Source of the DNA: Roseobacter sinensis
GTDB lineage: Bacteria > Pseudomonadota > Alphaproteobacteria > Rhodobacterales > Rhodobacteraceae
NCBI RefSeq assembly: GCF_025755255.1
Contig: NZ_JALIEB010000002.1
Location: 225,282-289,281 of the forward strand
Direction: 5' to 3'
DNA length: 64,000 nt
Shown: one piece after another, positions 18,079-28,013 of the stretch
Layout: every line of letters begins with the position of its first letter
How positions within the stretch are numbered: position 1 is the first letter of the stretch
Notes under the pieces: generated by a model
Told to the model about the DNA's origin: nothing
What the model saw: only the letters and a program-made list of their open reading frames with translations
The model's database searches: none
Made by a program: the position numbers and the translations under genes

Positions 18079-18468
18079 GCAACTATATCCTGATCTGACT
18101 GCATCGCCGGAAGACTATCGGCGACCCTTGAAGACAGCGTTAAGATCAGTCGCAGTCGGGGGCGCTGGTCTCGGAGGTTCTGAGGTATGGGCAGCGGATG
18201 GGTGTCGCGGAACTCGTGTCATGGCTCGATCTGCGCGGCACGGCCGCCCGGCTCGACGCGTCAGCGCTCACCGAGAAAAGCGTGCGAAGAGACTGCGCGC
18301 CGGGCGTATCAATGCAATCCTCGACGCAGCGCAGGGCCCTAGAGACCTTCCGCTTGCCGGGCTTCAGCGGCAGGACTGTATCAGGGCACGGGATGGCCAC
18401 TGGGTCCTGCCCGACAACCCTGAGTCCGGCGGGCTGCACTTAAGCTGGACTTAATTCTTAGGGCTTAT
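18079..18468. other. 390-bp intergenic region with a possible RelE/HigB-like remnant
   Basis: This holds the divergent promoters of two kinase genes. In one plus-strand frame (about 18230-18454) the translation includes AKRLRAGRINAILDAAQGPR and then DLPLAGL, which resembles the central part of HigB/RelE toxins (R-L-x-x-I-L-D-A-A-x-x-P-x-D-L-x-L-P-G). The N-terminal part and the usual G-x-W-S-V-x-V-x-G-N-W-R end are not recognisable, so if real it is a decayed gene. No intact gene was seen. Confidence 0.3.
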
Positions 18469-20445
18469 TTGTGGCGTGTGATTGAGCCAAGGACACTCCT
18501 TTCTGCAAAACGCAGCCCGCTTTCCGGGATCGTCGCCCGCTTGCGGCTGCTCTTGCTGGTGGCCGGCGGGGTGACTGTTGCGGCCTGTTTCGCCGGATTC
18601 ACACAGCTGCGCGAGATCTCCTCCGCCCATGGCGCCCTGACACAGGACGCGCTGCCGGTTCTCATCCAGACGCAATCGGTCGAGCGTGATCTCAGCGACC
18701 TGTCTATCGCGCTTGAGCGGGCAAACTCGGCGCAGGGCGCAGCACAATTGATCGTGGCAAAGCACAATCTGATCGAGCAGATCGAGACCGTGCGCGAGCG
18801 CGTCATCGGCGTGACGCGAACCGAACGCGGCGCAGGGGTGAGCCTGCGGATGCAGGCCGAACTTGCGCGACTGGACGCCTCCGTCGGGCAATTGCTTGCG
18901 CACCAGAACCTTCTCTTTGAAGCCGAAGACCGGATCGCAGCGCTCGACGCGGACCTGATGCGCGCCGGTGCTGCCGCTCGGGACGCGCTGGAAGGGCTGC
19001 GCGTTGCTACAGAAGCGCAGATCGAGGCAGTGATGGGCGAGCTGCGATCCGGCACGGGGCCTGGGGCCGGAGGTAGCAGGCAGCCGTTCTCGGATCTCTT
19101 TCTGGCCGCACGCAGCCTGACAGGTCTCTCAGCCGAAATCGATGCCATCTTGACCCTGTCACGCAGTGACCAACAGCTTCAAACCTCAGGCGATTTTAAC
19201 GAGATGCGCGATGAGGTCGAAGCCCGTCTGACCGGAACGGCAGAATTGCTCGCTCGACTCGACCCCAGCGCCGATCTTGCGGGTCTGATGGGTGACTTGA
19301 AGCAATTGGTTCTGCAGCAGGACGGGCTGATCGCGATTGCGGAAGCGCGGCTGCGTCAGGCGAACGACGTGCTGGCGCTCCGCCAGTCGAAGCTCGAGAT
19401 GTCTGGCGACGTGTCTCAATTCATTGACGAGATGCTTTCCGATGCGCTGAGTTCGGTCGCGGAGCGGTCGCGCAATCTCGATGAGGCCACGCGGCTGCTC
19501 TCTATCATCCTCATGGTTTGCCTCTTCCTCGCGGCCACAACGACGCTGATCGGACACACCGTCATCATCGAGCAGCAGATCAACCGTCGGGTGGCGCGCC
19601 TGAACGATGCCGTCAAGGCCATCGCGAATGGTGATTTGGACCATCCGATCGACGTCAGCGGCAATGACGAGTTCGGCGACATCGCCCGGGCGCTGCATGT
19701 CTTTAAGCAGAATGCGGAGGAATTGAGGCGGTCGAACACTGATCTTGAAAGATTTGCCTATGTGGCCGCGCATGATCTGCGCGCCCCCCTGCGCGCAGTT
19801 CACGACCTCAGCGAATGGACGCTCGAGGACGATCAAAACGTGCTGACCGATGAAAGCCGGTCTTATTTGCTGATGATGCAGGCGAGGACAGACCGGCTCG
19901 ACCGGCTGCTGGTCGATCTGTTGGACTACGCACGTGCCGGGCAGGAGCAGCAAGATCTGGGTGAGGTCGATCTCGCCGCCCTCGTGGAGCAAGTGACACA
20001 TATGCTTGCGCCGCCCCACGGACTGACCGTGAGGTTTACGGGGCCCGCGCGCGGCGCCCGAACCTACGCCACGCCACTGAAGCAGATCCTGATCAACCTG
20101 ATTTCGAACGCGATCAAGCATCATGATCGGGCCACCGGCTCGATCACCGTGTCAGCTGCCTTTCAGGGCGGGCGCCTGATGGTCGAAGTCACCGATGACG
20201 GGCCCGGCATTCCCCTGGCTTATCAAGATCGGATCTACGAGCTTTTCCAAACACTGAAACCGCGCGATGAGGTCGAGGGCAGCGGCCTTGGCCTCGCAAT
20301 CATCCGCAAGATCCTCGACCGGTATCGCTCCGAGCTTACGCTGCAATCAAACCCGGAGACTGCCCGCGGCGCCACCTTCCGCTTCGATCTACCGGCCGAA
20401 GAGATCATCGACGAAGACGCCACCGCGCAGGCCAATGCGGCCTGA
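18469..20445 (+). CDS. Membrane sensor histidine kinase with HAMP domain
   Basis: A 658-residue kinase. TM1 lies at about 26-45, then a large helical periplasmic sensor region (46-342, no known domain recognised), TM2 at 343-365, HAMP at about 366-418, HisKA with His435 (YVAAHDLRAPLRA), and HATPase_c with LISNAIKHHDRA, DDGPGIPL and GSGLGLAIIRK. The HisKA type resembles the phytochrome-like kinases that partner Rcp1-type receivers. The start is uncertain: TTG 18469 follows AGGG at good spacing; GTG 18478 is an alternative. The response regulator follows 28 bp later. Confidence 0.9.
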   Translation: MWRVIEPRTLLSAKRSPLSGIVARLRLLLLVAGGVTVAACFAGFTQLREISSAHGALTQDALPVLIQTQSVERDLSDLSIALERANSAQGAAQLIVAKHNLIEQIETVRERVIGVTRTERGAGVSLRMQAELARLDASVGQLLAHQNLLFEAEDRIAALDADLMRAGAAARDALEGLRVATEAQIEAVMGELRSGTGPGAGGSRQPFSDLFLAARSLTGLSAEIDAILTLSRSDQQLQTSGDFNEMRDEVEARLTGTAELLARLDPSADLAGLMGDLKQLVLQQDGLIAIAEARLRQANDVLALRQSKLEMSGDVSQFIDEMLSDALSSVAERSRNLDEATRLLSIILMVCLFLAATTTLIGHTVIIEQQINRRVARLNDAVKAIANGDLDHPIDVSGNDEFGDIARALHVFKQNAEELRRSNTDLERFAYVAAHDLRAPLRAVHDLSEWTLEDDQNVLTDESRSYLLMMQARTDRLDRLLVDLLDYARAGQEQQDLGEVDLAALVEQVTHMLAPPHGLTVRFTGPARGARTYATPLKQILINLISNAIKHHDRATGSITVSAAFQGGRLMVEVTDDGPGIPLAYQDRIYELFQTLKPRDEVEGSGLGLAIIRKILDRYRSELTLQSNPETARGATFRFDLPAEEIIDEDATAQANAA

Positions 20446-20473
20446 CGGAACCGGATCGAGGAGCACACAGAGA

Positions 20474-20914
20474 GTGACGCAGGACATCACGGAGGCCGCG
20501 ACATTTCTGCTCGTCGACGATGATGCCATCAGCATCATGGCCATGAAACGCGCGCTGAAGAAACTGAAGATCGTGAACGAGACATTGGTCGCGAAGGATG
20601 GCCAGGAGGCTCTCGACATCCTGCGCGCCGCCGCGGAGGTCGCCGGCAACAGGCTGCCACCCTTCATCGTCACGCTCGATCTCAACATGCCGCGGATGAA
20701 CGGGCTCGAATTCCTCGAAGCCGTCCGGGCCGACCCGCGGCTCCATCGCCTTGTGGTCTTCGTCTTCACGACCTCGGACATGCCGGGCGACATTCGGTCA
20801 GCCTATAGCAAGAACGTGGCCGGCTATCTCGTCAAAGACAATCCCGGAGAGACCTTCGCCAAGGCGCTGGAGATGCTGGGCAGCTACTCGCGGATCGTCG
20901 AACTGCCCGCCTAG
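20474..20914 (+). CDS. Single-domain response regulator, CheY/Rcp1-like
   Basis: A 146-residue receiver with no output domain. Acidic pocket DDD at 15-17, phosphoacceptor Asp69 (TLDLNMPRMNG), switch Thr99/Thr100 and Lys121 (YLVKDN). This long-loop receiver type follows phytochrome-like kinases in many bacteria. It is probably phosphorylated by the upstream kinase and acts by protein contact. GTG 20474 is preferred (upstream GAGG, family-length N-terminus); ATG 20435, inside the kinase gene, is in frame. Its TAG stop is part of a dispersed repeat. Confidence 0.9.
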   Translation: MTQDITEAATFLLVDDDAISIMAMKRALKKLKIVNETLVAKDGQEALDILRAAAEVAGNRLPPFIVTLDLNMPRMNGLEFLEAVRADPRLHRLVVFVFTTSDMPGDIRSAYSKNVAGYLVKDNPGETFAKALEMLGSYSRIVELPA

Positions 20915-20929
20915 AGCGTTTCGCCTTTG
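20911..20929 (+). repeat. Copy of a dispersed intergenic repeat
   Basis: CTAGAGCGTTTCGCCTTTG, with the regulator stop codon TAG at 20912-20914 inside it, is continued by AGCTGAAACAGCGT. A related copy is at 14087-14105 (minus strand), and a weaker one after trxB (CCTTTGAGATGAAACGC at about 7019-7035). Confidence 0.6.
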
Positions 20930-21050
20930 AGCTGAAACAGCGTGTCTCACCTATTGCGTTGATTTCATTGAAGTCAGGCAATGCTAGATGATGCAGGTTT
21001 TGGCCGAATTGCTTCAACGCCGGAGCGGTTCGGGGCTGACGAAGGAAGAA

Positions 21051-21074
21051 GGGGCGCACCGGATGGTACGCCCC
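21051..21074 (-). terminator. Terminator after groEL
   Basis: GGGGCGCAC (21051-21059) pairs with GTACGCCCC (21066-21074) with one wobble pair and a 6-nt loop, 27 bp after the groEL stop. On the minus strand TTCTTCCTTC follows. Confidence 0.65.
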
Positions 21075-21100
21075 CGCTGTGTCAATCGGACCGGCCGAGC

Positions 21101-22780
<1,680 letters not shown>

Positions 22781-22798
22781 TCAGACGATCCGGGGCGT

Positions 22799-23110
22799 TC
22801 AGGCCGCTTTCGCCGCCGCCGACGCTTCGATGATCCCAAGGATGTCGCTCTCTTTCATGATCAGCAGCTCTTCGCCGTCGAGGGTGACTTCAGTGCCCGA
22901 CCACTTGCCGAAGAGGATCTTGTCACCGGCCTTGACGGCCATCTCGATCAGCTCGCCGCTGTCTTTCCGCGCGCCAGCGCCAACAGCAACGACTTCACCT
23001 TCGGATGGTTTTTCCTTAGCGCTATCGGGGATGATCAGCCCGCCAGCGGTTTTTTCTTCGCTTTCAACACGGCGCACCAGCACCCGGTCATGAAGTGGTT
23101 TGAATGCCAT
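22799..23110 (-). CDS. groES: 10 kDa co-chaperonin GroES
   Basis: A 103-residue Gro[22 protein letters not shown] at the start, the mobile loop [16 protein letters not shown], and [20 protein letters not shown]. It caps GroEL and forms the folding cage. The ATG follows GGGAGCTGCAAAG. It is the first gene of the operon, with promoter and CIRCE immediately upstream. Confidence 0.98.
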   Translation of the reverse strand: MAFKPLHDRVLVRRVESEEKTAGGLIIPDSAKEKPSEGEVVAVGAGARKDSGELIEMAVKAGDKILFGKWSGTEVTLDGEELLIMKESDILGIIEASAAAKAA

Positions 23111-23179
23111 CTTTGCAGCTCCCTAAGCTCAAAGTTACTCCCGTTTGATCCGGGCCGCCGATTCCCGTGACCCGGATCG

Positions 23180-23206
23180 TTAGCACTCAACACTTCTGAG
23201 TGCTAA
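23180..23206 (-). promoter_or_regulatory. CIRCE operator (HrcA binding site)
   Basis: TTAGCACTC, nine bases, GAGTGCTAA: a perfect 9-9-9 CIRCE inverted repeat, 70 bp before the groES start. HrcA repressor binds it and releases on heat stress. It lies at the predicted transcription start, so it would be in the DNA and in the 5' end of the mRNA. Confidence 0.96.
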
Positions 23207-23213
23207 CGGCGCA

Positions 23214-23242
23214 TAGCTAGGGAAGTCCCGGCGCTCTGTCAA
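23214..23242 (-). promoter_or_regulatory. Sigma70 promoter of groESL
   Basis: On the minus strand a perfect TTGACA (23242-23237), 17 bases and TAGCTA (23219-23214) sit directly upstream of CIRCE, predicting initiation at its edge. A vegetative promoter plus CIRCE is the HrcA-type control layout; no clear sigma32 site was seen here. Confidence 0.75.
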
Positions 23243-23312
23243 CCGATGGTTTTGTGAAAATTCGGGGCTTTGCGCGATTTTTTTCCGCTGCTGTGCAGCA
23301 TCGGCGCGCGAC

Positions 23313-23993
23313 CTAGTCTGCCCCAAGAAAAGCTGCACTGTCGCGCGCAGCCGCGGCCCCCTCGGGGGTCAGGCCGTAGACGCCGGTGTCCACGCGTTCG
23401 AACCAGCCGTAGTGGTCGTCCGCCATCATCCGCGTCGCCTTGTCCACGCCGGTTTCGCGCGCCACTTCGGCGCCCTTCGTGGCACCCGCCTCAAACAGAT
23501 AGAGCGCGAGCTTGAGCGCATCCTGACGGTAGGCGGTGACCAGCCCGGAGCGCGTCTGACCGCCCTCGTTCGGGTCCCCTTGGCGCCGAGCGAACTCCCG
23601 CAGCAGCGCGCCTTGCCGGGCCTTGGCAATCCGCGGCCGGTAGGGGCCGGGGTCGCAATGCACCTGCACCAGCCCGTCCGACAGCCGCACCGTGATCAGC
23701 CCAAGGCCAAGGCGACGCGCCAGCTTCAGGTTGTCCTTGATAGCCTTTGCAAACCGCTTGCCCGGCTGATGCGGGACCGCGAGGTAGACAGCATCGGTCA
23801 AGGACTGGCGCGCGGTGCCCTGATGAAAGAGCGACAGCGAGAACCCGAGCTTGAGCTCGACAACCACGGGCGGTTCTGCCCCGCGTAGCGCAACCACGTC
23901 CGCCGCACCGACCTCGGATTTCACCACATAGCCCTGGTCCTGCAGGAAGGTTTTGATCGGCGGGTAGAGGTCCGTTTCACGCAGCTTCGACAT
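23313..23993 (-). CDS. DUF2161 family PD-(D/E)XK-type protein
   Basis: A 226-residue protein of the DUF2161 family, described as putative PD-(D/E)XK phosphodiesterases. The N-terminal core has Asp in GAADVVALRG and the ELK triad in VVVELKLGF, both needed for that nuclease fold. The C-terminal half (about 145-220) looks like a winged-helix domain (VARETGVDKATRMMADDHYG). The function is unproven. It is divergent from ppaC. Confidence 0.75.
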   Translation of the reverse strand: MSKLRETDLYPPIKTFLQDQGYVVKSEVGAADVVALRGAEPPVVVELKLGFSLSLFHQGTARQSLTDAVYLAVPHQPGKRFAKAIKDNLKLARRLGLGLITVRLSDGLVQVHCDPGPYRPRIAKARQGALLREFARRQGDPNEGGQTRSGLVTAYRQDALKLALYLFEAGATKGAEVARETGVDKATRMMADDHYGWFERVDTGVYGLTPEGAAAARDSAAFLGAD

Positions 23994-24130
23994 GCGCGCA
24001 GCCTAACACCGCGCAACACGCCGCGCCAAGCGGCAACGCGGGCCAGACCAGCCACGCGCAGGGCGTGACAACCCCCGTCCGCGCTCCTATAAGGCGCCCA
24101 AATCGACCCTTCAGATCGCAGGAACACCGT

Positions 24131-25051
24131 ATGACGACGCTCGTTTTTGGCCACAAATCTCCCGACACCGACAGCACCGGATCGCCGATCATCTGGTCGT
24201 GGTACCTCAACCAGATCAGGGGCGTCGAGGCCAAGCCCGTGCTGCTGGGGGAACCCAATACCGAGGCGCTCTTCGTGCTGAAGCGCTGGTCGCTGGAAAA
24301 GCCCGAGATCATCTCGGAGGTGGCTGCCGACACGCCCGTGGTGATTGTGGACACCAATAACCCCGCCGAGCTGCCCGCCGGTATCAACGACGCCGACATC
24401 CAGGGCATCATCGATCACCACAAGCTGGTGGGCGGGCTGGAAACCAAGGGCCCCATCGATATCCGGATCGAGCCACTGGCGTGTACGGCGACCATCATGT
24501 GGAAGATGATCGGCAAGGACATGGCGCAGGCGCCCACCGAAATCAAAGGCGCCATGCTCTCCTGCATCCTGAGCGACACGCTGGAGTTCCGCAGCCCCAC
24601 CACCACGCAGGAAGACACCGCCATCGCGCATGATCTGGCCAAGGATCTGGGCGTCGATATCGCCGAATACGCCGCCGAGATGTTCGCGGCGAAATCCGAT
24701 GTGTCCGCCTTTTCCGAAACCGAGCTTCTGCGCATGGACAGCAAGGAATATGAAGTCGGCGGCAAGCAGTTCCGCGTCTCGGTGCTCGAAACCACGTCGC
24801 CCGCGCAGGTGCTCGACCGCAAGGATGCGCTGATGGCCGCGATGCCCGGCGTGGCAGAAGACGATGGGGCCGATCAGGTCTTGCTCTTCGTCGTCGATAT
24901 TCTGAACGAGGAGGCCACGCTGCTCGTGCCGAACGACCTTGTGAAATCCGTGGCTGAGAAGAGCTTTGGCGCCTCAGTCGCCGGCGACACCGTGGTGCTA
25001 CCCGGCATCATGAGCCGCAAGAAGCAGATCATCCCGAACCTCAAGGTCTGA
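24131..25051 (+). CDS. ppaC: Manganese-dependent inorganic pyrophosphatase (family II)
   Basis: Family II PPase of the DHH superfamily, hydrolysing pyrophosphate with Mn2+. The 306-residue protein has FGHKSPDTDS (metal His/Asp), VDTNNPAEL, the DHH motif IDHHKL and the C-terminal MSRKKQIIPNL with the conserved SRKKQ substrate loop. It lacks CBS domains. The ATG at 24131 follows CAGGAA. The HAD gene follows 75 bp later on the same strand. Confidence 0.96.
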   Translation: MTTLVFGHKSPDTDSTGSPIIWSWYLNQIRGVEAKPVLLGEPNTEALFVLKRWSLEKPEIISEVAADTPVVIVDTNNPAELPAGINDADIQGIIDHHKLVGGLETKGPIDIRIEPLACTATIMWKMIGKDMAQAPTEIKGAMLSCILSDTLEFRSPTTTQEDTAIAHDLAKDLGVDIAEYAAEMFAAKSDVSAFSETELLRMDSKEYEVGGKQFRVSVLETTSPAQVLDRKDALMAAMPGVAEDDGADQVLLFVVDILNEEATLLVPNDLVKSVAEKSFGASVAGDTVVLPGIMSRKKQIIPNLKV

Positions 25052-25126
25052 GCGCCTCGGCCCGCTGAGACATGCGGCGGGCACCACCGGCCCATGGGCC
25101 CGTCTGCTGTTTCTGAAGGAGCCTCC

Positions 25127-25999
25127 ATGACCCGGATCATCACCCATCTTGCGGAGATCGCGACCCAATACGACGCGCTCTTTGTCGATCTGTGGGGCTG
25201 CGTGCACAACGGCGTCAGTGCCCTGCCCGAGGCGGTCGCCGCGTTGCAAGCCTATCGCGAGAGCGGCGGCAAGGTGGTGCTGGTCACCAACTCGCCGCGC
25301 CCGCGCCTTGGTGTCGAGAAACAGCTGAAGGCCTTCAACGTACCTGACAACAGCTGGGACACCATCGCCACCTCCGGTGACAGCGCGCGCTCGGCCATGT
25401 TCCGCGGTGTGGTAGGTGAGAAGGTGTGGCACATCGGCTATCCGGGTGACGAGCGATTCTTCGAGCCCATTGGTGTGGTGCAGAACCCGGTCAACGTGCA
25501 ATCGGTGCCGCTGGATCAAGCGGAAGGCATCGTCTGTACCGGCCCGCGCGACCCGCTGGCCGACCCGTCGGTGATGCGACCTGAATTCCTGATGGCCAAG
25601 CAGCGCGGACTGAAACTGCTGTGTGCCAACCCCGACATCATCGTCGACCGCGGAGAGCAGCGCGAATGGTGCGCAGGGGCTTTGGCGAAGCTCTACACCG
25701 AGATGGGCGGGGAGAGCCTCTACTTCGGCAAGCCGCATCCGCCAATCTACGATCTGGCGCGGCGGCGGCTCTCTGCACTTGGCGTGGATGTGCCGGACAG
25801 CCGGATTCTGGCGATTGGCGACGGGGTGCTGACCGACATCGCAGGCGCCATGGGCGAAGACATCGATTCGCTTTTCATTTCGGGCGGTCTGGCTGCGGCG
25901 GAAACGAAGACCTCGACACAGCCCGACCCGGATGCTCTAAGCGCCTATCTTCAAAAGGAAATGTCCAGTCCGACCTATGTGATAGGGCACCTGCGCTGA
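25127..25999 (+). CDS. TIGR01459 family HAD-type hydrolase
   Basis: A 290-residue class IIA HAD protein (NagD/4-nitrophenylphosphatase group). Motif I is DALFVDLWGCVHNG; the second Asp of the usual DxD appears as Gly-Cys, a feature of this subfamily. Motif II is LVTNSPRPR, motif III Lys is in SLYFGKPHPPIYD and motif IV in AIGDGVLTDIAGA. Substrate is unknown. It starts at ATG 25127 after GAAGGAG and probably shares a transcript with ppaC. Confidence 0.9.
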   Translation: MTRIITHLAEIATQYDALFVDLWGCVHNGVSALPEAVAALQAYRESGGKVVLVTNSPRPRLGVEKQLKAFNVPDNSWDTIATSGDSARSAMFRGVVGEKVWHIGYPGDERFFEPIGVVQNPVNVQSVPLDQAEGIVCTGPRDPLADPSVMRPEFLMAKQRGLKLLCANPDIIVDRGEQREWCAGALAKLYTEMGGESLYFGKPHPPIYDLARRRLSALGVDVPDSRILAIGDGVLTDIAGAMGEDIDSLFISGGLAAAETKTSTQPDPDALSAYLQKEMSSPTYVIGHLR

Positions 26000-26011
26000 C
26001 CTATTTTTCGC

Positions 26012-26039
26012 TTGATTTTCTGCAATTGCGAAGTAATTA
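26012..26039 (+). promoter_or_regulatory. Candidate promoter of the maoC-ribF-ycgN operon
   Basis: TTGATT (26012-26017), 16 bases, TAATTA (26034-26039) in an AT-rich 90-bp gap. Confidence 0.4.
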
Positions 26040-26089
26040 AGTTTCAACAGCTGTGTCGTAATGATTAGAAAATTACCGGAAGGGTCATC

Positions 26090-26533
26090 ATGTTGGACAA
26101 TCTGCCGCGCGGAACCATCTGCATCGAAGATATCGAGATGGGGATGTCGCGCTACCTGCAAAAGGTGGTGACCGATGAGGATATCGAGATGTTCGCGCAG
26201 ATCTCGACCGACCGGAATCCGGTGCATCTCGACGACGATTATGCCCGCGACACGATCTTCGAAGGGCGCATCGCGCACGGCATGCTCACCGCGGGACTGA
26301 TCTCGGCGGTGATCGGCGAACAGCTTCCGGGCCACGGCACCGTCTACATGGGGCAGTCGCTGAAATTTCTCGCCCCCGTCCGCCCCGGTGATCTGGTGCA
26401 TGCGGAGGTCAAGGTGATTGACATCGACGTTTCCAAACGCCGCGTGAAGCTGGACTGCCATTGCGAAGTGGACGGCAAGAAGGTTCTGGTCGGCGAAGCC
26501 ATGGTTATGGCGCCTTCGCGCAAGTTCGACTGA
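26090..26533 (+). CDS. MaoC family dehydratase
   Basis: A 147-residue hot-dog-fold protein. The hydratase 2 motif is intact: ISTDRNPVHLDDDYA with Asp and His at catalytic positions, followed by RIAHGMLTAGL. Such stand-alone proteins are (R)-specific enoyl-CoA hydratases or related acyl-CoA dehydratases. With phaA-phaB elsewhere in the window it could supply (R)-3-hydroxyacyl-CoA, but this is speculative. The ATG follows GGAAGGG. Confidence 0.92.
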   Translation: MLDNLPRGTICIEDIEMGMSRYLQKVVTDEDIEMFAQISTDRNPVHLDDDYARDTIFEGRIAHGMLTAGLISAVIGEQLPGHGTVYMGQSLKFLAPVRPGDLVHAEVKVIDIDVSKRRVKLDCHCEVDGKKVLVGEAMVMAPSRKFD

Positions 26534-26613
26534 TCCTGCCAAAGCCGCACCGAGCGGTTTGAGCCCGCCCACGCCGCTTGCGTGTTGCGCGCACGAACGC
26601 TACGCAAGGCGGC

Positions 26614-27546
26614 ATGGAAACCATCCGTGACTACCAGTTCGTGGCACCGGAGCACCGAGGCGCCAGCGCCGCGATCGGGAATTTCGATGGCGTGCACCTG
26701 GGGCATCAATCGGTCATCGACCTGGCCCGCCGTGCGGCACCGGATGCGCCGCTCGGGATCGTCACCTTTGAGCCGCACCCGCGCAGCTATTTTGCACCCG
26801 GCGCCCCTGCCTTTCGCCTGATGGGGCGGGCGGCCCGCGCGCACCGGTTGGAAAAACTCGGTGTCGAGCGGCTTTACGAGCTGAACTTCAACGCAGCCCT
26901 TGCCGCCCTGTCGCCCGAAGCCTTCGCGCAGAAGGTCATTGCGGACGGCTTCGGGCTGCGTCACGTGGTGGTGGGGGCTGACTTCTGCTTCGGCAAGGGC
27001 CGGGCGGGCACGGCGCAAGATATGCAGGACTTCGGGCAACGCATGGGCTTCGGCGTGACCATCGCCCCGCTGATGGCGCATACAAACAAGACCGTCTCGT
27101 CCACGGCGATCCGGCAGGCGCTGAGCGATGGCGACCCGCGGCTTGCGGCCGAGATGCTGGGCCACTGGCACCGCATCGAGGGCCCTGTGATCGGCGGCGA
27201 GCAGCGCGGCCGCGAGCTGGGCTATCCCACGGCCAATATGTCGATCGAGGGGCTGCATCCACCGGCCTTCGGCGTCTATGCGGTGCTGGTCGATGTGCTC
27301 GAAGGCCCGCACAGAGGCAGCTATCACGGGGTTGCCTCGCTGGGCGTGCGCCCGATGTTCGGGGAAAACCGGCCGAACCTTGAAACCTTCCTCTTCGACT
27401 TCCAGGGCGACCTCTATGGCACGCCACTGTCGGTCGGCCTGGTCGACCACCTGCGCCCGGAAGCCAAGTTTGAGGGGCTGGATGCGTTGATTTCCCAGAT
27501 GGATGCGGACAGCGCTGAGGCCCGCCAGATCCTGGAGGCGCTGTGA
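26614..27546 (+). CDS. ribF: Bifunctional riboflavin kinase / FAD synthetase
   Basis: RibF phosphorylates riboflavin to FMN and adenylylates it to FAD. The 310-residue protein has the N-terminal nucleotidyltransferase GNFDGVHLGHQ, STAIRQAL, and the C-terminal riboflavin kinase with GYPTANM (T/N metal site) and the Glu of NLETFLFDF. ATG 26614 gives the normal N-terminus. The last bases (GTGA) overlap the next start. Confidence 0.96.
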   Translation: METIRDYQFVAPEHRGASAAIGNFDGVHLGHQSVIDLARRAAPDAPLGIVTFEPHPRSYFAPGAPAFRLMGRAARAHRLEKLGVERLYELNFNAALAALSPEAFAQKVIADGFGLRHVVVGADFCFGKGRAGTAQDMQDFGQRMGFGVTIAPLMAHTNKTVSSTAIRQALSDGDPRLAAEMLGHWHRIEGPVIGGEQRGRELGYPTANMSIEGLHPPAFGVYAVLVDVLEGPHRGSYHGVASLGVRPMFGENRPNLETFLFDFQGDLYGTPLSVGLVDHLRPEAKFEGLDALISQMDADSAEARQILEAL

Positions 27547-28013
27547 GCGATCCCATTGACCGAGACGGGCTTGCGCCGAGGTATTGGGAACGCAAACCGC
27601 TTGCGAAGATGAGCCAACGTGAGTGGGAGGCGCTCTGCGACGGCTGTGGCAAATGCTGTCTCAACAAGCTCGAGGACGAGGACAGCGGGACCGTCGCTCT
27701 GACGCGCATCGCCTGTCGTTTGCTCGACGATTCCACATGCCGCTGTGCGCATTACGAGAACCGGCATCAATTCGTGCCCGACTGCATCGTGCTGAAGCCC
27801 GACAACCTCGACACGCACGCCTATTGGATGCCCGCGACCTGTGCCTATCGGTTGCTGTGGGAGGGCAAGCCGCTCTACGACTGGCACCCGCTCATCAGCG
27901 GCACGGCGCAGTCGGTGCATGACGCCGGCGTCTCGGTGCAAGGCTGGACGCTGAGCGAGTTCGACGTGCCCGAAGACGACTGGGAAGAGCATGTCATCGA
28001 GGAGCCGGTCTGA
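27543..28013 (+). CDS. YcgN/UPF0260 family cysteine-cluster protein
   Basis: A 156-residue protein with CDGCGKCC near residues 36-43, then CRLL, CRC and a later CIVL and CAYR. These cysteines match the YkgJ/YcgN family, thought to bind zinc or an iron-sulfur cluster. The role is unknown. The start is GTG 27543, coupled to ribF by a GTGA overlap; its stop TGA shares one base with the next ATG. Confidence 0.93.
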   Translation: MSDPIDRDGLAPRYWERKPLAKMSQREWEALCDGCGKCCLNKLEDEDSGTVALTRIACRLLDDSTCRCAHYENRHQFVPDCIVLKPDNLDTHAYWMPATCAYRLLWEGKPLYDWHPLISGTAQSVHDAGVSVQGWTLSEFDVPEDDWEEHVIEEPV

